A stretch of DNA of 64,000 nucleotides from Pseudomonas bananamidigenes (GTDB lineage: Bacteria; Pseudomonadota; Gammaproteobacteria; Pseudomonadales; Pseudomonadaceae). Below are positions 33,653 through 41,427 of the stretch, one piece after another; the stretch's first letter is position 1; every line of letters begins with the position of its first letter. Below the pieces are notes generated by a model. That model was not told where the DNA came from. It was given only the letters and a program-made list of their open reading frames with translations, and made no database searches. The stretch covers positions 1 through 64,000 of the forward strand of contig NZ_LRUN01000029.1 of NCBI RefSeq assembly GCF_001679645.1, in the 5' to 3' direction. The translations under genes and the position numbers were made by a program.

Positions 33653-34593
33653 AAAACTACTTGCGAGCCTCCAGCCTGCTGTTCAATCAGCCGCTGCTGG
33701 TGCTGCCCGACATGCTGGATCTCGGCGTGCGCTGGGCCAACCAGGCAATGAGCCTGAACATCGTCAACATTGGCGCCAAGCAAGGCCCGGCCATCTGGGA
33801 TGATGACGGCATCGACCGTATAGCACAGCGCGAAGAAGAACGCCGAACGGCCATTGCACGAACGGGGATCGAGGTTATTCCCGTCAGCGGCGTGCTCGTC
33901 AGCCGTGGCAGTCACATCAGCATGTGCGAAACGATGACCAGCTACGAATCACTCCGGGCGCAGCTGCGCAACGCGGTGGCGGATCCGATGGTGGAACGCA
34001 TCGTTCTGGACATCGACAGCCCCGGCGGTTCCGCCGTCGGTGCTTTCGAACTGGCGGCCGATATCCGCGCCATGGCCCAGCAGAAACCCATCACCGGCAT
34101 CGTCAACTTCATGGCCTACAGCGGCGGCTACTTGCTGGGATCGGCGTGTAGCGAGCTGGTGGTGAGCCAGACCAGCGGCGTCGGTTCGATCGGCGTCATC
34201 GCCAGTCACATGGACCGTTCAAAGCAGGAAGAGGGCATGGGCGTAAAGGTGACCACGGTTTATGCCGGGGCTCACAAGAACGACCTCAGCCCCCACGAAC
34301 CCTTGAGCGAGCAGTCGCTGAAGTACTTGAACGATGTTGTTCAGGAGAGCTACCAGCTGTTCGTCAATGCCGTGGCGGAGTATCGCGGGCTGTCCGTGCA
34401 ACAGGTCATTGCTACCGAGGCGGGGCTGTATCGAGGGCAGGCCGGTATCAATGCCGGTCTTGCTGATCGAATGCAGAGCCCTCAGCAGGCGGTCGATGAT
34501 CTGTCCCAAGCAATTGCACTGAACCGCGCTGGACGGCAGGCCGGGCGTTTGTCCGTCCGCGCAGCCGCACTGAATCTTCAAACCCTAATCTGA
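33649..34593 (+). CDS. S49 prohead protease
   Basis: A 314-aa SppA/ClpP-fold serine protease (S49). DIDSPGGSAVGAFE forms the oxyanion region and S158 in MAYSGGYLL is the nucleophile; a C-terminal lysine pairs as in lambda gpC. It matures the capsid. HK97 uses a U35 protease here, so the combination of S49 protease with an HK97-fold capsid is a variant module found in other phages. Confidence 0.92.
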   Translation: MKNYLRASSLLFNQPLLVLPDMLDLGVRWANQAMSLNIVNIGAKQGPAIWDDDGIDRIAQREEERRTAIARTGIEVIPVSGVLVSRGSHISMCETMTSYESLRAQLRNAVADPMVERIVLDIDSPGGSAVGAFELAADIRAMAQQKPITGIVNFMAYSGGYLLGSACSELVVSQTSGVGSIGVIASHMDRSKQEEGMGVKVTTVYAGAHKNDLSPHEPLSEQSLKYLNDVVQESYQLFVNAVAEYRGLSVQQVIATEAGLYRGQAGINAGLADRMQSPQQAVDDLSQAIALNRAGRQAGRLSVRAAALNLQTLI

Positions 34594-34617
34594 CCGCGTT
34601 CGCGGCAGTCACCGAGC

Positions 34618-34637
34618 CCGCACTGTGCGGTTTTTTT
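34618..34637 (+). terminator. Weak hairpin before the capsid gene
   Basis: CCGCA-CTG-TGCGG followed by TTTTTTT. A short stem, so it may act as an attenuator or RNA-processing point rather than a full stop. Confidence 0.5.
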
Positions 34638-34654
34638 AATGCCCAGGAGGCACC

Positions 34655-35965
34655 ATGTCCCTTGTACTTCAAATGCGTAGCGAACGCGCTCAACTGGTTG
34701 CACAGGTCCAGGCGTTGGCCAAAATCGAAACGGACGGTGCCAGCCTGTCCGCCGAGCAGTTGGCGCAGTTCACGCAACTGGAAACCCAGATCAACGAACT
34801 GACCGCCAAAATCGCCCGTGCGGAGACGGCCGAACGATTGACCGCCGCATCTGCGGTGCCTGTTGCCGAGAGTGCTCAGGGTATCAACAGCCCTCCAGCT
34901 CACATTACAGTGCGCGCCGAGCCAACGCCGCCAGGTGTAGCCATGGCGCAAATGGTCCGCTTGATGGTCCAGGCAGGTGGTAATCAGCAGGCAGCAGCCG
35001 AGATGGCGAAAACCGGCGGGTATGGCGCAGATGTGCAGGCCGCGCTGTCCACCGTTACTCCTGGCTCCGGCGGGGTACTGGTGCCGGAAAACTTCAGTGC
35101 CAGCGTGATTGAGTCGCTACGTCCGAAATCGGTGGTTCGCAAAATGGGGGCGGTAAGTCTGCCACTCAACAATGGCAACCTGACGATGCCCCGTGTACTG
35201 GGCAATACCCAAGTGACCTACTTGGGTACCGAGGAAGATATCTCCGTCACTGATATGCAGTTCGGTGACCTGAAGTTGTCGGCCAAAAAGGCAGCGGCGT
35301 TGGTTCCAATTTCCAACGACCTGTTGGCCTATGCCGGTGTGAACCCACGCATCGACGCCCAGGTCAGTAACGATCTGGCGGTGAGTATGGGTCTTTCCGA
35401 GGATCTGCATTTCATCCGTGGCCCGGGTACCGGATCGCTTCCTAAAGGTCTGCGCCACTGGGCGCTCCCGGGCAACGTGGCTGGTGCGCCGGCCGGCGCG
35501 ACGTTGACCATCGTCGATCTGTATCTGGGCGGCCTGATGCTTCGGCTCGAAGCGGCGAATGTCGATCTGGCTGGGTGTGGCTGGTTGATGGCGCCGCGCA
35601 CCATTCGTTGGTTGCAAGCACTGCGTGACGGCAACGGCAACAAGGCCTATCCAGAAATCGATGCTGGGATGCTCAAGGGCTATCCGTACGCGCTGACCAC
35701 TCAGATTCCGACCAACCTGGGTGCGGGCGGCAACGAGTCCGAAATCTACTTTGCCAACTTCGCTGATTGCTACATCGGCGAAGACACCAGCCTGGCCATC
35801 GCGATCAGCACGGAGGCGTCTTACAAGGACGCCGGCGGTAATACCGTCAGTGCGTTCCAGCGTGACCAGACCCTGATCCGCGTAATCAGCAAGCACGACT
35901 TCGGCCCGCGTCATTCCGAGTCGGTTTCGATCGGTACCGGTATCACCTGGGGCGCTGGTATGTAA
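34655..35965 (+). CDS. HK97-family major capsid protein
   Basis: A 436-aa major capsid protein. The first about 70 residues form a coiled-coil delta (scaffold) domain (SEQLAQFTQLETQINELTAKI), followed by a linker and the HK97 fold beginning near STVTPGSGGVLVPENFSASVI. The delta domain is presumably removed by the S49 protease. GGAGG precedes the ATG. It is likely the most abundant product of the prophage. Confidence 0.95.
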   Translation: MSLVLQMRSERAQLVAQVQALAKIETDGASLSAEQLAQFTQLETQINELTAKIARAETAERLTAASAVPVAESAQGINSPPAHITVRAEPTPPGVAMAQMVRLMVQAGGNQQAAAEMAKTGGYGADVQAALSTVTPGSGGVLVPENFSASVIESLRPKSVVRKMGAVSLPLNNGNLTMPRVLGNTQVTYLGTEEDISVTDMQFGDLKLSAKKAAALVPISNDLLAYAGVNPRIDAQVSNDLAVSMGLSEDLHFIRGPGTGSLPKGLRHWALPGNVAGAPAGATLTIVDLYLGGLMLRLEAANVDLAGCGWLMAPRTIRWLQALRDGNGNKAYPEIDAGMLKGYPYALTTQIPTNLGAGGNESEIYFANFADCYIGEDTSLAIAISTEASYKDAGGNTVSAFQRDQTLIRVISKHDFGPRHSESVSIGTGITWGAGM

Positions 35966-35971
35966 TTTCTG

Positions 35972-35993
35972 GACCCCGCTCGATTGCGGGGTC
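35972..35993 (+). terminator. Hairpin after the capsid gene
   Basis: 8-bp stem GACCCCGC / GCGGGGTC with a 6-nt loop. No long U-run, so read-through is likely; it may stabilise the capsid mRNA. Confidence 0.5.
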
Positions 35994-36014
35994 ACTTATT
36001 GAGCAGGTAGCAAA

Positions 36015-36341
36015 ATGAGCGAACTGACGATTGTCACCTTTAAAAAGCCTTGGCACGGATATGCCACTGGAGAAACCGCAGGCTTCGACGCTGATAAGGC
36101 TTCAGTGCTGATTGAGTCGGGCTATGCGAAAGTCTACGCTGGCAAGCCCTCCGTTCAAGCCTCACCGAAGTCGCCGCAGTCCAAGAAGGCTACGGGCAAG
36201 AACAGTAAGCCCGGATCGGTTGCGCCGGCAGTTCTGGACTCGGCTGGTCAAGAAAATAACGACAACCCTGAAAACCCTGAAAACCCGGAGAACCCGGAGA
36301 ATCCAGAGAATCCGTCAGACCCTGACGACGAGAAACCCTAA
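36015..36341 (+). CDS. Small phage head protein with NPE repeats
   Basis: A 108-aa protein. Residues 1-45 form a small folded part (LTIVTFKKPWHGYATGETAGF). The rest is a lysine/serine linker followed by five NPE units (ENPENPENP...) and an acidic end. It lies where head-completion or decoration proteins are found. The repeat DNA is degenerate at third positions. Confidence 0.75.
   Translation: MSELTIVTFKKPWHGYATGETAGFDADKASVLIESGYAKVYAGKPSVQASPKSPQSKKATGKNSKPGSVAPAVLDSAGQENNDNPENPENPENPENPENPSDPDDEKP
36264..36314 (+). repeat. 9-bp tandem coding repeat (NPE)
   Basis: Five to six 9-bp units of the type AACCCTGAA / AACCCGGAG / AATCCAGAG, in frame, encoding Asn-Pro-Glu. Units differ at synonymous positions. 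Confidence 0.85.
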
Positions 36342-36344
36342 GCC

Positions 36345-36896
36345 ATGGCCCGTCGAATCGAGTACTTCGGCGATCCAGTCCTGACGCTGGAGCAGGTGGC
36401 ATTCCAGTGCCGGCTGGAGCCTGAGGACATGGAACCGGGGCTGATCAGCGACATCATCATCCCTGGCGTCACGACTCAGTGCGAATCCAAAACCGGAGCG
36501 GGTATTCGCGGAGCAATCTACGAAGAGGACTGGCCGGCTGGGTTTCCCTCCGGTCACGCGCTGGACATCGGGCAGGCAACCGAAGTTGTTTCGGTCAAGG
36601 TTCGGCAGCCTGATGGCACTTGGATCGATCACACTGGCCTGGTAGAGATCGAGCAGGGCCAGCGCGAAAGCTTCGTATCGTTCCCGGCAGGGCGACCCGC
36701 CGGCGTCTTGCGTATCCGTTACAAGGCAGTGACCGATCTTGACCTTCACCCCGGTGTCCGCAACTGGCTGCTAATGGCGGCGGCGACAATCCATCGGCAC
36801 CCGGAGGTGTTCCTTGTGGGGCAGTCGCTGTCTGAGCTGCCGTCCGAATTCCTTGACCACCTGGTGGCCGAGATCACCGTACCGCCGAGGTTCTAA
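36345..36896 (+). CDS. Head-tail connector (gp6-like)
   Basis: A 183-aa protein like HK97 gp6 connectors: helical N terminus (PVLTLEQVAFQCRLEPEDM), a middle strand region and the late segment HPGVRNWLLMAAATIHRHPE. It should form the ring under the portal. Confidence 0.85.
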   Translation: MARRIEYFGDPVLTLEQVAFQCRLEPEDMEPGLISDIIIPGVTTQCESKTGAGIRGAIYEEDWPAGFPSGHALDIGQATEVVSVKVRQPDGTWIDHTGLVEIEQGQRESFVSFPAGRPAGVLRIRYKAVTDLDLHPGVRNWLLMAAATIHRHPEVFLVGQSLSELPSEFLDHLVAEITVPPRF

Positions 36897-36898
36897 CT

Positions 36899-37261
36899 AT
36901 GGCCTACCGCGAACCGAGCGCCGGTGAACTAGATCGGCGGATTACGCTCAGGCTCCGCACGGATGCCCCGGCGCCGGATCAAGGCCTTGACTCAATCTTC
37001 ACCGACGAGAAAAAGCGTTGGGCGAAGATCGAGCCAGTCGGTACCGCCGTTTACACAGCCGGTGTTCAAACCGATGTGAAGATCACCCACCGCGTGACGT
37101 TCTACTACCTCAAGGGTGTAAGTGATGCTCATGAGGTCGTGCACGGAGGCATCATCTATCGGGTACGGCGGGTCGCCGATATGAACGGAACCCGGCGCTT
37201 CACCATTCTGGAAGTCGAAGAACTCGGGCCGCAAAAGCCCAGAGGTGGAATCTATGGCTAA
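36899..37261 (+). CDS. Phage head closure protein
   Basis: A 120-aa protein of the SPP1 gp16-type head-closure family: GELDRRITLRLRTD at the start, a W-A-x-I/V-E-P segment (RWAKIEPVG) and the typical FTILEVEEL end. It plugs the head after packaging. Confidence 0.9.
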   Translation: MAYREPSAGELDRRITLRLRTDAPAPDQGLDSIFTDEKKRWAKIEPVGTAVYTAGVQTDVKITHRVTFYYLKGVSDAHEVVHGGIIYRVRRVADMNGTRRFTILEVEELGPQKPRGGIYG

Positions 37262-37775
37262 CTCCGCATCGGTCGAAAGTTACCTTCACGTCGAGGGCTT
37301 CGAAGATTTCGAGCGTGAAGCGTTCGACAAGAAGAAGATTCGCGCCGGGATGCGCAAAGCCGGTTTGCTGGTAACCCAGCACGCCCAGATGAACCTGGTG
37401 TTGGGAAAGGGGCGAGAGGGCTATCCCAAGAACCGGACCGGCGAGACCGTCAGCTCCATCAAGTTCAAGGTGTCGCGCTCCGGCTTCATGGTCAAGATTT
37501 CGCCGACCCTCACGCCTGCAATGGGCGAGTTTTATCCAGCCTATCTTTTCTACGGTGTGAAGCAAGGCCGAAAGCCCCAGAAGCTCGCGCCCGGTAAAGG
37601 CATCGGGCGCAAGAATCGACGCCAGGCCGGCGTTCGTGCCCGGCTTGTCGCCGAGCGGGCGGCGGGGGAATGGCGGATCAAACCGCACGACAACTACATG
37701 GCCGACGCGCTTCAGGACTCATCCGAGCAAGTTCGGTCAATCCTGTTCACGGCTTTCGCGGCGGCGCTGTCATGA
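37254..37775 (+). CDS. HK97 gp10-like tail/neck protein
   Basis: A 173-aa protein with the gp10-type opening (KKKIRAGMRKAGLLVTQHAQMN), a central TGETVSSIKFKV and the late PHDNYMADALQ. It probably links head and tail. The ATG follows AGAGGTGGAA and overlaps the head-closure stop. Confidence 0.8.
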   Translation: MANSASVESYLHVEGFEDFEREAFDKKKIRAGMRKAGLLVTQHAQMNLVLGKGREGYPKNRTGETVSSIKFKVSRSGFMVKISPTLTPAMGEFYPAYLFYGVKQGRKPQKLAPGKGIGRKNRRQAGVRARLVAERAAGEWRIKPHDNYMADALQDSSEQVRSILFTAFAAALS

Positions 37776-37810
37776 GCCGCCGGCGGCTTAGCGGACACTC
37801 TCCAGCGCTT

Positions 37811-37839
37811 TTGCGATAGGCTTGCGGCTCTGTTAACAG
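37811..37839 (+). promoter_or_regulatory. Weak promoter candidate for the moron gene
   Basis: TTGCGA, 17-bp spacer, TAACAG. The -35 is fair, the -10 poor. Suggested mainly by the isolated position of the gene it precedes. Confidence 0.35.
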
Positions 37840-37849
37840 GGAGTTACCT

Positions 37850-38245
37850 ATGAAAGCGTTGAGTTTGATTGCCTCCGTCGTCATGTCCGTCTCGGCGATT
37901 ACTGCGCATGCTGTAGAAGCTGCGCGGGAAGCCCCCAGTGCTGCAATCGATCGCATCACCCTCATCTACCTGAACCACAAGATCTACCCCAATGGTTCTG
38001 TCGAGTGTGATTCGAAAGTGATTAGCAACCGCTCGATGATTGGGTGCTGGAACCTGACACTGAACGGCAAGAGCGCGCCGCACATCTGGCTCTACGAAGC
38101 CAATAAATTCCAGTCGGTGAACGGAAGCGCCCGCCAGTTGGCGGAAGGGAAGTTTTCCAAAGAGTCAGATGTAACCGTCGTGAAGCTCCCTTTGCCAAGC
38201 GACATCAACGTTGGTTCGGCGGTGGAGGCCTTCACTAAAGGCTGA
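37850..38245 (+). CDS. Secreted protein of unknown function (moron)
   Basis: A 131-aa protein with a clear signal peptide (MKALSLIASVVMSVSAITAHA), leaving a small periplasmic protein with two cysteines (VECDSK...MIGCWN) that may form a disulfide. Structural tail proteins are not exported, so it is foreign to the operon. A 74-bp gap before it and a strong terminator after it match the definition of a moron, a gene expressed from the lysogen. I know no family for it. Confidence 0.75.
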   Translation: MKALSLIASVVMSVSAITAHAVEAAREAPSAAIDRITLIYLNHKIYPNGSVECDSKVISNRSMIGCWNLTLNGKSAPHIWLYEANKFQSVNGSARQLAEGKFSKESDVTVVKLPLPSDINVGSAVEAFTKG

Positions 38246-38264
38246 TCCCCGTCCCTCGAAAAAG

Positions 38265-38287
38265 CCTCGCACTCGCGAGGTTTTTTT
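38265..38287 (+). terminator. Terminator after the moron
   Basis: CCTCGC-ACTC-GCGAGG stem followed by seven T. Confidence 0.85.
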
Positions 38288-38305
38288 ATGCCCGGGAGTT
38301 GATCA

Positions 38306-38896
38306 ATGAAGTTGAACCCGATTGTTGCCCATCTCAAGGCGACGTGCCCGACCTATGCCGGACGGGTTGCAGCCGGTATCGATTGGGACGCTGTTGCGGA
38401 GACTGCCAAGCTCCCCATGCCGGCGGCATACGTGATTGCAGCAGCGGATGCCGCAGCGCCCAGCAAGGCGCAGAATGCTGTGATACAGGAAGTTACAGAC
38501 CAGTTTGCAGTGGTGGTTGTGCTGGACGCCGGGGATGAGCGCGGACAGGAGGCCAACGATCAGCTGCACGATCTGCGCGCAGAACTATGGCGCGCTCTGG
38601 TGGGCTGGAAGCCTGGCCCGGAGTACACGCCGATCGAATACGACAAAGGCACGCTGGTTTTCGTCAGTCGTGCCCGAGTCATCTACCAATATCTCTTCAC
38701 CGCCGAATTCCAGATCGGCCGCAATCGATCGGACCAACCTCCAGAGACCTGGCACGAACTGGAGCTAGACGGTCTGGCCAACTTCACGGGCGCGAACATC
38801 CGCATGGACTGCATCGACCCGGCAGACCCCAACCTGAAACGCCCCGGCCCGGACGGGCGCATCGAAGTCCAATTCACTGGAGAAGTAAAACCATGA
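38306..38896 (+). CDS. Tail terminator/completion protein (Mu gp37-like)
   Basis: A 196-aa protein in the slot of the Mu-type tail terminator. Features are LPMPAAYVI, VVVVLDAGDERGQEANDQLHDLRAELWRAL and the C-terminal strand-rich end. It caps the tail tube before joining the head. The next gene overlaps by ATGA. Confidence 0.8.
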   Translation: MKLNPIVAHLKATCPTYAGRVAAGIDWDAVAETAKLPMPAAYVIAAADAAAPSKAQNAVIQEVTDQFAVVVVLDAGDERGQEANDQLHDLRAELWRALVGWKPGPEYTPIEYDKGTLVFVSRARVIYQYLFTAEFQIGRNRSDQPPETWHELELDGLANFTGANIRMDCIDPADPNLKRPGPDGRIEVQFTGEVKP

Positions 38897-39099
38897 CCAA
38901 GCGCATCACTGTGGCGCCGGCCGCTGGCCGCTCTGTGCCCGACCCGGAGGCGGGCGACCTGTTGCCCGTTGAGGGTCGGGAAGTCCCCGACAATGCCTGG
39001 TGGCGCCGTCGCCTGGCAGACGGTGATGTCACACCCAAACCCGCCAAAGCTCCATCCACCAAAGCCGTCGCAGCGGCGCAACCCGAGGACGGCAAATAA
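38893..39099 (+). CDS. DUF2635 protein (Mu gp38-like)
   Basis: A 68-aa basic protein with the DUF2635 pattern (ITVAPAAGRSVPDPEAGDLLPVEGREVPDNAWWRRRL). It lies directly before the sheath gene, as in Mu-like tails. Role unknown. Confidence 0.88.
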   Translation: MTKRITVAPAAGRSVPDPEAGDLLPVEGREVPDNAWWRRRLADGDVTPKPAKAPSTKAVAAAQPEDGK

Positions 39100-40595
39100 T
39101 GGCCATCGGATTCAGCAACATTCCCGCCGATATCCGGGTACCGTTGTTCTACGCGGAGATGGATAGCTCGGCTGCAAACACCGCATCGTCGGCCATGCGC
39201 CGGCTGATCGTCGGCCAGGTCAACGATGATGCTGCCGGTGAGAGCATCGGCAAGCTGGTGCTCGTCTCCAGCGTCGCGCTCGCCAAAGACATCGGCGGTC
39301 AAGGTTCGATGCTCGCCGCGATGTACGAAACCTGGCGCAAGGCTGACCCGATTGGCGAAGTCTGGTGTCTGCCTTTGCAGAATGAAACCGGCGAGACGGC
39401 ATCAGCGACTGTGACTATTGCCGGTACCGCAACTGAAGGCGGTCTGCTGAACCTGTATGTCGGTGGTGTCCGTGTGCAGTCGGTGGTTCCGGCGGCAGCG
39501 ACTGCGGCTGTAGTGGCCTCCGCGTTGGCAGTGAAGATCAACGCAAGTCCAGACCTCCCCGTGACCGCCGCTGCGGCGCAGGGCGTTGTCACGCTGACCT
39601 GCAAGTGGACGGGCGAAAGTGGCAACGACATCGGTATTGTTTTGAACCGTCTGGGCAAATCGAACGGTGAGGCAACCCCGGCGGGGCTGACGGTCACCGC
39701 CACCGCGATGTCGGCGGGTGTTGGCGTGCCTGACGCTGTGGACGCGATCGCCGCCCTGGGTGATGAACCGTTCGAGTTTCTGTGTCAGCCCTGGTCGGAC
39801 ACCACCACGCTCAATGCCTGGCGCGATGCGATGGATGACAACACCGGGCGCTGGAGCTGGGCCAAACAATTGTTCGGCCACGTCTACAGCGCCAAGCGCG
39901 GTACCGTCGGCACTCTGGTTGCGGCGGGTCAGGTGCGCAACGATCAGCACATGACCATTCAGGGCGTCGAGGCGGGTGTCCCGCAACCGGTCTGGGTGGT
40001 CGCCGCTGCTCTGGCGGCCCGTTCGGCGGTTTTCATCTCTGCCGATGCCAGCCGGCCGACCCAGAGCGGCAGCCTGCCGGGGCTGGATCCGGCGCCGGCC
40101 AGCGATCGCTTTACCCTGACCGAGCGCCAGTCGCTGCTGAGCTACGGCATCGCTACCGCGTACTTCGAAGGCGGTTATGTACGCATTCAGCGTTCGATCA
40201 CCACCTACCAGAAGAACGCCTACGGCCAGGCGGACAATTCCTACCTGGACAGCGAGACCATGCACCAGTCGGCGTTTATCGTCCGGCGTATGCAAAGCGT
40301 GATCACCAGCAAGTACGGCCGCCACAAGCTAGCCAGCGACGGCACCAACTTCGGCGCCGGCCAGCCCATCGTCACGCCGAGCACCATTCGCGGCGAGTTG
40401 ATCGCGCAGTATGCGAAGCTCGAAAGGGAAGGCCACGTAGAAAACGCAGAGCTGTTCGCCGAACACCTGATTGTTGAACGCGACAGCAATGACCCGAGCC
40501 GTGTGAATGTGCTGTTCCCGCCGGACTACATCAATGGCCTGCGCATCTTCGCGCTGTTGAACCAGTTCCGCCTTCAGTACGACGCTGCGGCGTAA
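39099..40595 (+). CDS. Contractile tail sheath protein (Mu gpL-like)
   Basis: A 498-aa sheath subunit of the Mu gpL type. It has the N-terminal FSNIPADIRVPLFYAE, central PEFLCQPW-type segment (FEFLCQPWSD) and the C-terminal core VNVLFPPDYINGLRIFALLNQFRLQY. It contracts to drive the tube through the envelope. Its presence makes this a contractile-tailed phage. Confidence 0.95.
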   Translation: MAIGFSNIPADIRVPLFYAEMDSSAANTASSAMRRLIVGQVNDDAAGESIGKLVLVSSVALAKDIGGQGSMLAAMYETWRKADPIGEVWCLPLQNETGETASATVTIAGTATEGGLLNLYVGGVRVQSVVPAAATAAVVASALAVKINASPDLPVTAAAAQGVVTLTCKWTGESGNDIGIVLNRLGKSNGEATPAGLTVTATAMSAGVGVPDAVDAIAALGDEPFEFLCQPWSDTTTLNAWRDAMDDNTGRWSWAKQLFGHVYSAKRGTVGTLVAAGQVRNDQHMTIQGVEAGVPQPVWVVAAALAARSAVFISADASRPTQSGSLPGLDPAPASDRFTLTERQSLLSYGIATAYFEGGYVRIQRSITTYQKNAYGQADNSYLDSETMHQSAFIVRRMQSVITSKYGRHKLASDGTNFGAGQPIVTPSTIRGELIAQYAKLEREGHVENAELFAEHLIVERDSNDPSRVNVLFPPDYINGLRIFALLNQFRLQYDAAA

Positions 40596-40613
40596 CACTG
40601 ACCCTGAACACCC

Positions 40614-40636
40614 AGCCCGCCCCGTGCGGGCTTTTT
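40614..40636 (+). terminator. Hairpin after the sheath gene
   Basis: 7-bp stem AGCCCGC / GCGGGCT with a 5-nt loop and TTTTT. The same stem recurs at 49769. Confidence 0.75.
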
Positions 40637-40655
40637 CATTCTGGAGACAAAGACC

Positions 40656-41003
40656 ATGGGCGAAAAAGTAGCCGGCACCGCGTACGTCAAGGTGGACGGG
40701 ACCCAACTGACAATCAGCGGGGGCGCGGAAGCTCCCCTGATGGCCGTGAAACGGGAGACGGTTTATCCCGGGTTCTACAAGGAAGAGGCTCTTGCCCCGA
40801 GCTTGAAGATGACTGCGATTTTGTCACAGGGCTTCCCGATCAAGATGCTGGCCAATGGGCGCGACATGACCGTCACCTGCGAATTCGCAAACGGGAAGGT
40901 GTACGTCCTTTCGGGCGCCTATCTCGTCGATGAACCCGCGGCGAAGGGCGACGACGGTACGACAGAACTGCAATTCGACGGTGTGAATGGGAGCTGGCAA
41001 TGA
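40656..41003 (+). CDS. Tail tube protein (Mu gpM-like)
   Basis: A 115-aa tube subunit: GTAYVKVDGTQLTISGGAEAPL at the start and TCEFANGKVYVLSGAYL near the end are typical of Mu gpM. It forms the inner tube within the sheath. Confidence 0.93.
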   Translation: MGEKVAGTAYVKVDGTQLTISGGAEAPLMAVKRETVYPGFYKEEALAPSLKMTAILSQGFPIKMLANGRDMTVTCEFANGKVYVLSGAYLVDEPAAKGDDGTTELQFDGVNGSWQ

Positions 41004-41296
41004 GTGATCCAGTGAAGCTGCAGGTTGCAATCGAGGCCCACGGCGAGCCGGTGACTGAACTGACCCTGCGCCGGCCGACGGTGCAGGAAGTCCGGGCCAT
41101 CAAGGCGTTGCCGTACAAGATCGACAAAAACGAAGAAGTCAGCCTGGACATGGATGTCGCCGCCAAGTACATCGCGGTCTGCGCCGGCATCCCGCCGTCT
41201 TCGGTCAACCAGCTGGATTTGGCCGACCTCAACGCTTTGAGTTGGGCGGTGGCCAGTTTTTTCATGAGTGCGGCGTCGAGTCCATCGGCGACCTGA
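41000..41296 (+). CDS. Tail assembly chaperone, short form (Mu gp41-like)
   Basis: A 98-aa tail assembly protein (VKLQVAIEAHGEPVTELTLRRPTVQEVRAI), in the slot equivalent to lambda G. Near its end is a T TTT TTC slippery heptamer (41257-41263), read AGT TTT TTC in this frame. The majority product should be this short form; a minority should shift to the -1 frame (see 41263). The ATG overlaps the tube stop. Confidence 0.9.
   Translation: MSDPVKLQVAIEAHGEPVTELTLRRPTVQEVRAIKALPYKIDKNEEVSLDMDVAAKYIAVCAGIPPSSVNQLDLADLNALSWAVASFFMSAASSPSAT
41257..41263 (+). promoter_or_regulatory. Programmed -1 frameshift site T TTT TTC
   Basis: Classic X-XXY-YYZ heptamer in the correct phase relative to the chaperone frame (codons start at 41258 and 41261). 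A -1 slip enters the open frame to 41427 and continues FF|HECGVESIGDL. Confidence 0.85.
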
Positions 41297-41427
41297 TTGC
41301 CGTTGCGTATGACCTGGCGTGGTTCTGGAAAACCGATCCGGAGCTGATGCTGGCGCGGCCACTCGATGTGCTCCGTGAGTGCATGGAGCACGCCCAGCGG
41401 ATCAACAAACTTCAACAGGTGCAGTGA
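41263..41427 (+). CDS. Tail chaperone frameshift extension (gp42-like)
   Basis: A -1 frame open from before the slip to 41427, ending in TGA that overlaps the tape-measure start. The extension adds 54 residues (HECGVESIGDLIAVAYDLAW...), giving a fusion of 142 aa. It lacks its own good start, as expected for a product made only by frameshifting. The fusion is equivalent to lambda GT and should recruit the tape measure during tail assembly. Confidence 0.85.
   Translation, partial: HECGVESIGDLIAVAYDLAWFWKTDPELMLARPLDVLRECMEHAQRINKLQQVQ

Noticed and set aside
41242..41427. Independent gene starting at 41242
   Set aside because: No ribosome site for that start; the slippery heptamer and phase make it a frameshift extension of the upstream chaperone.
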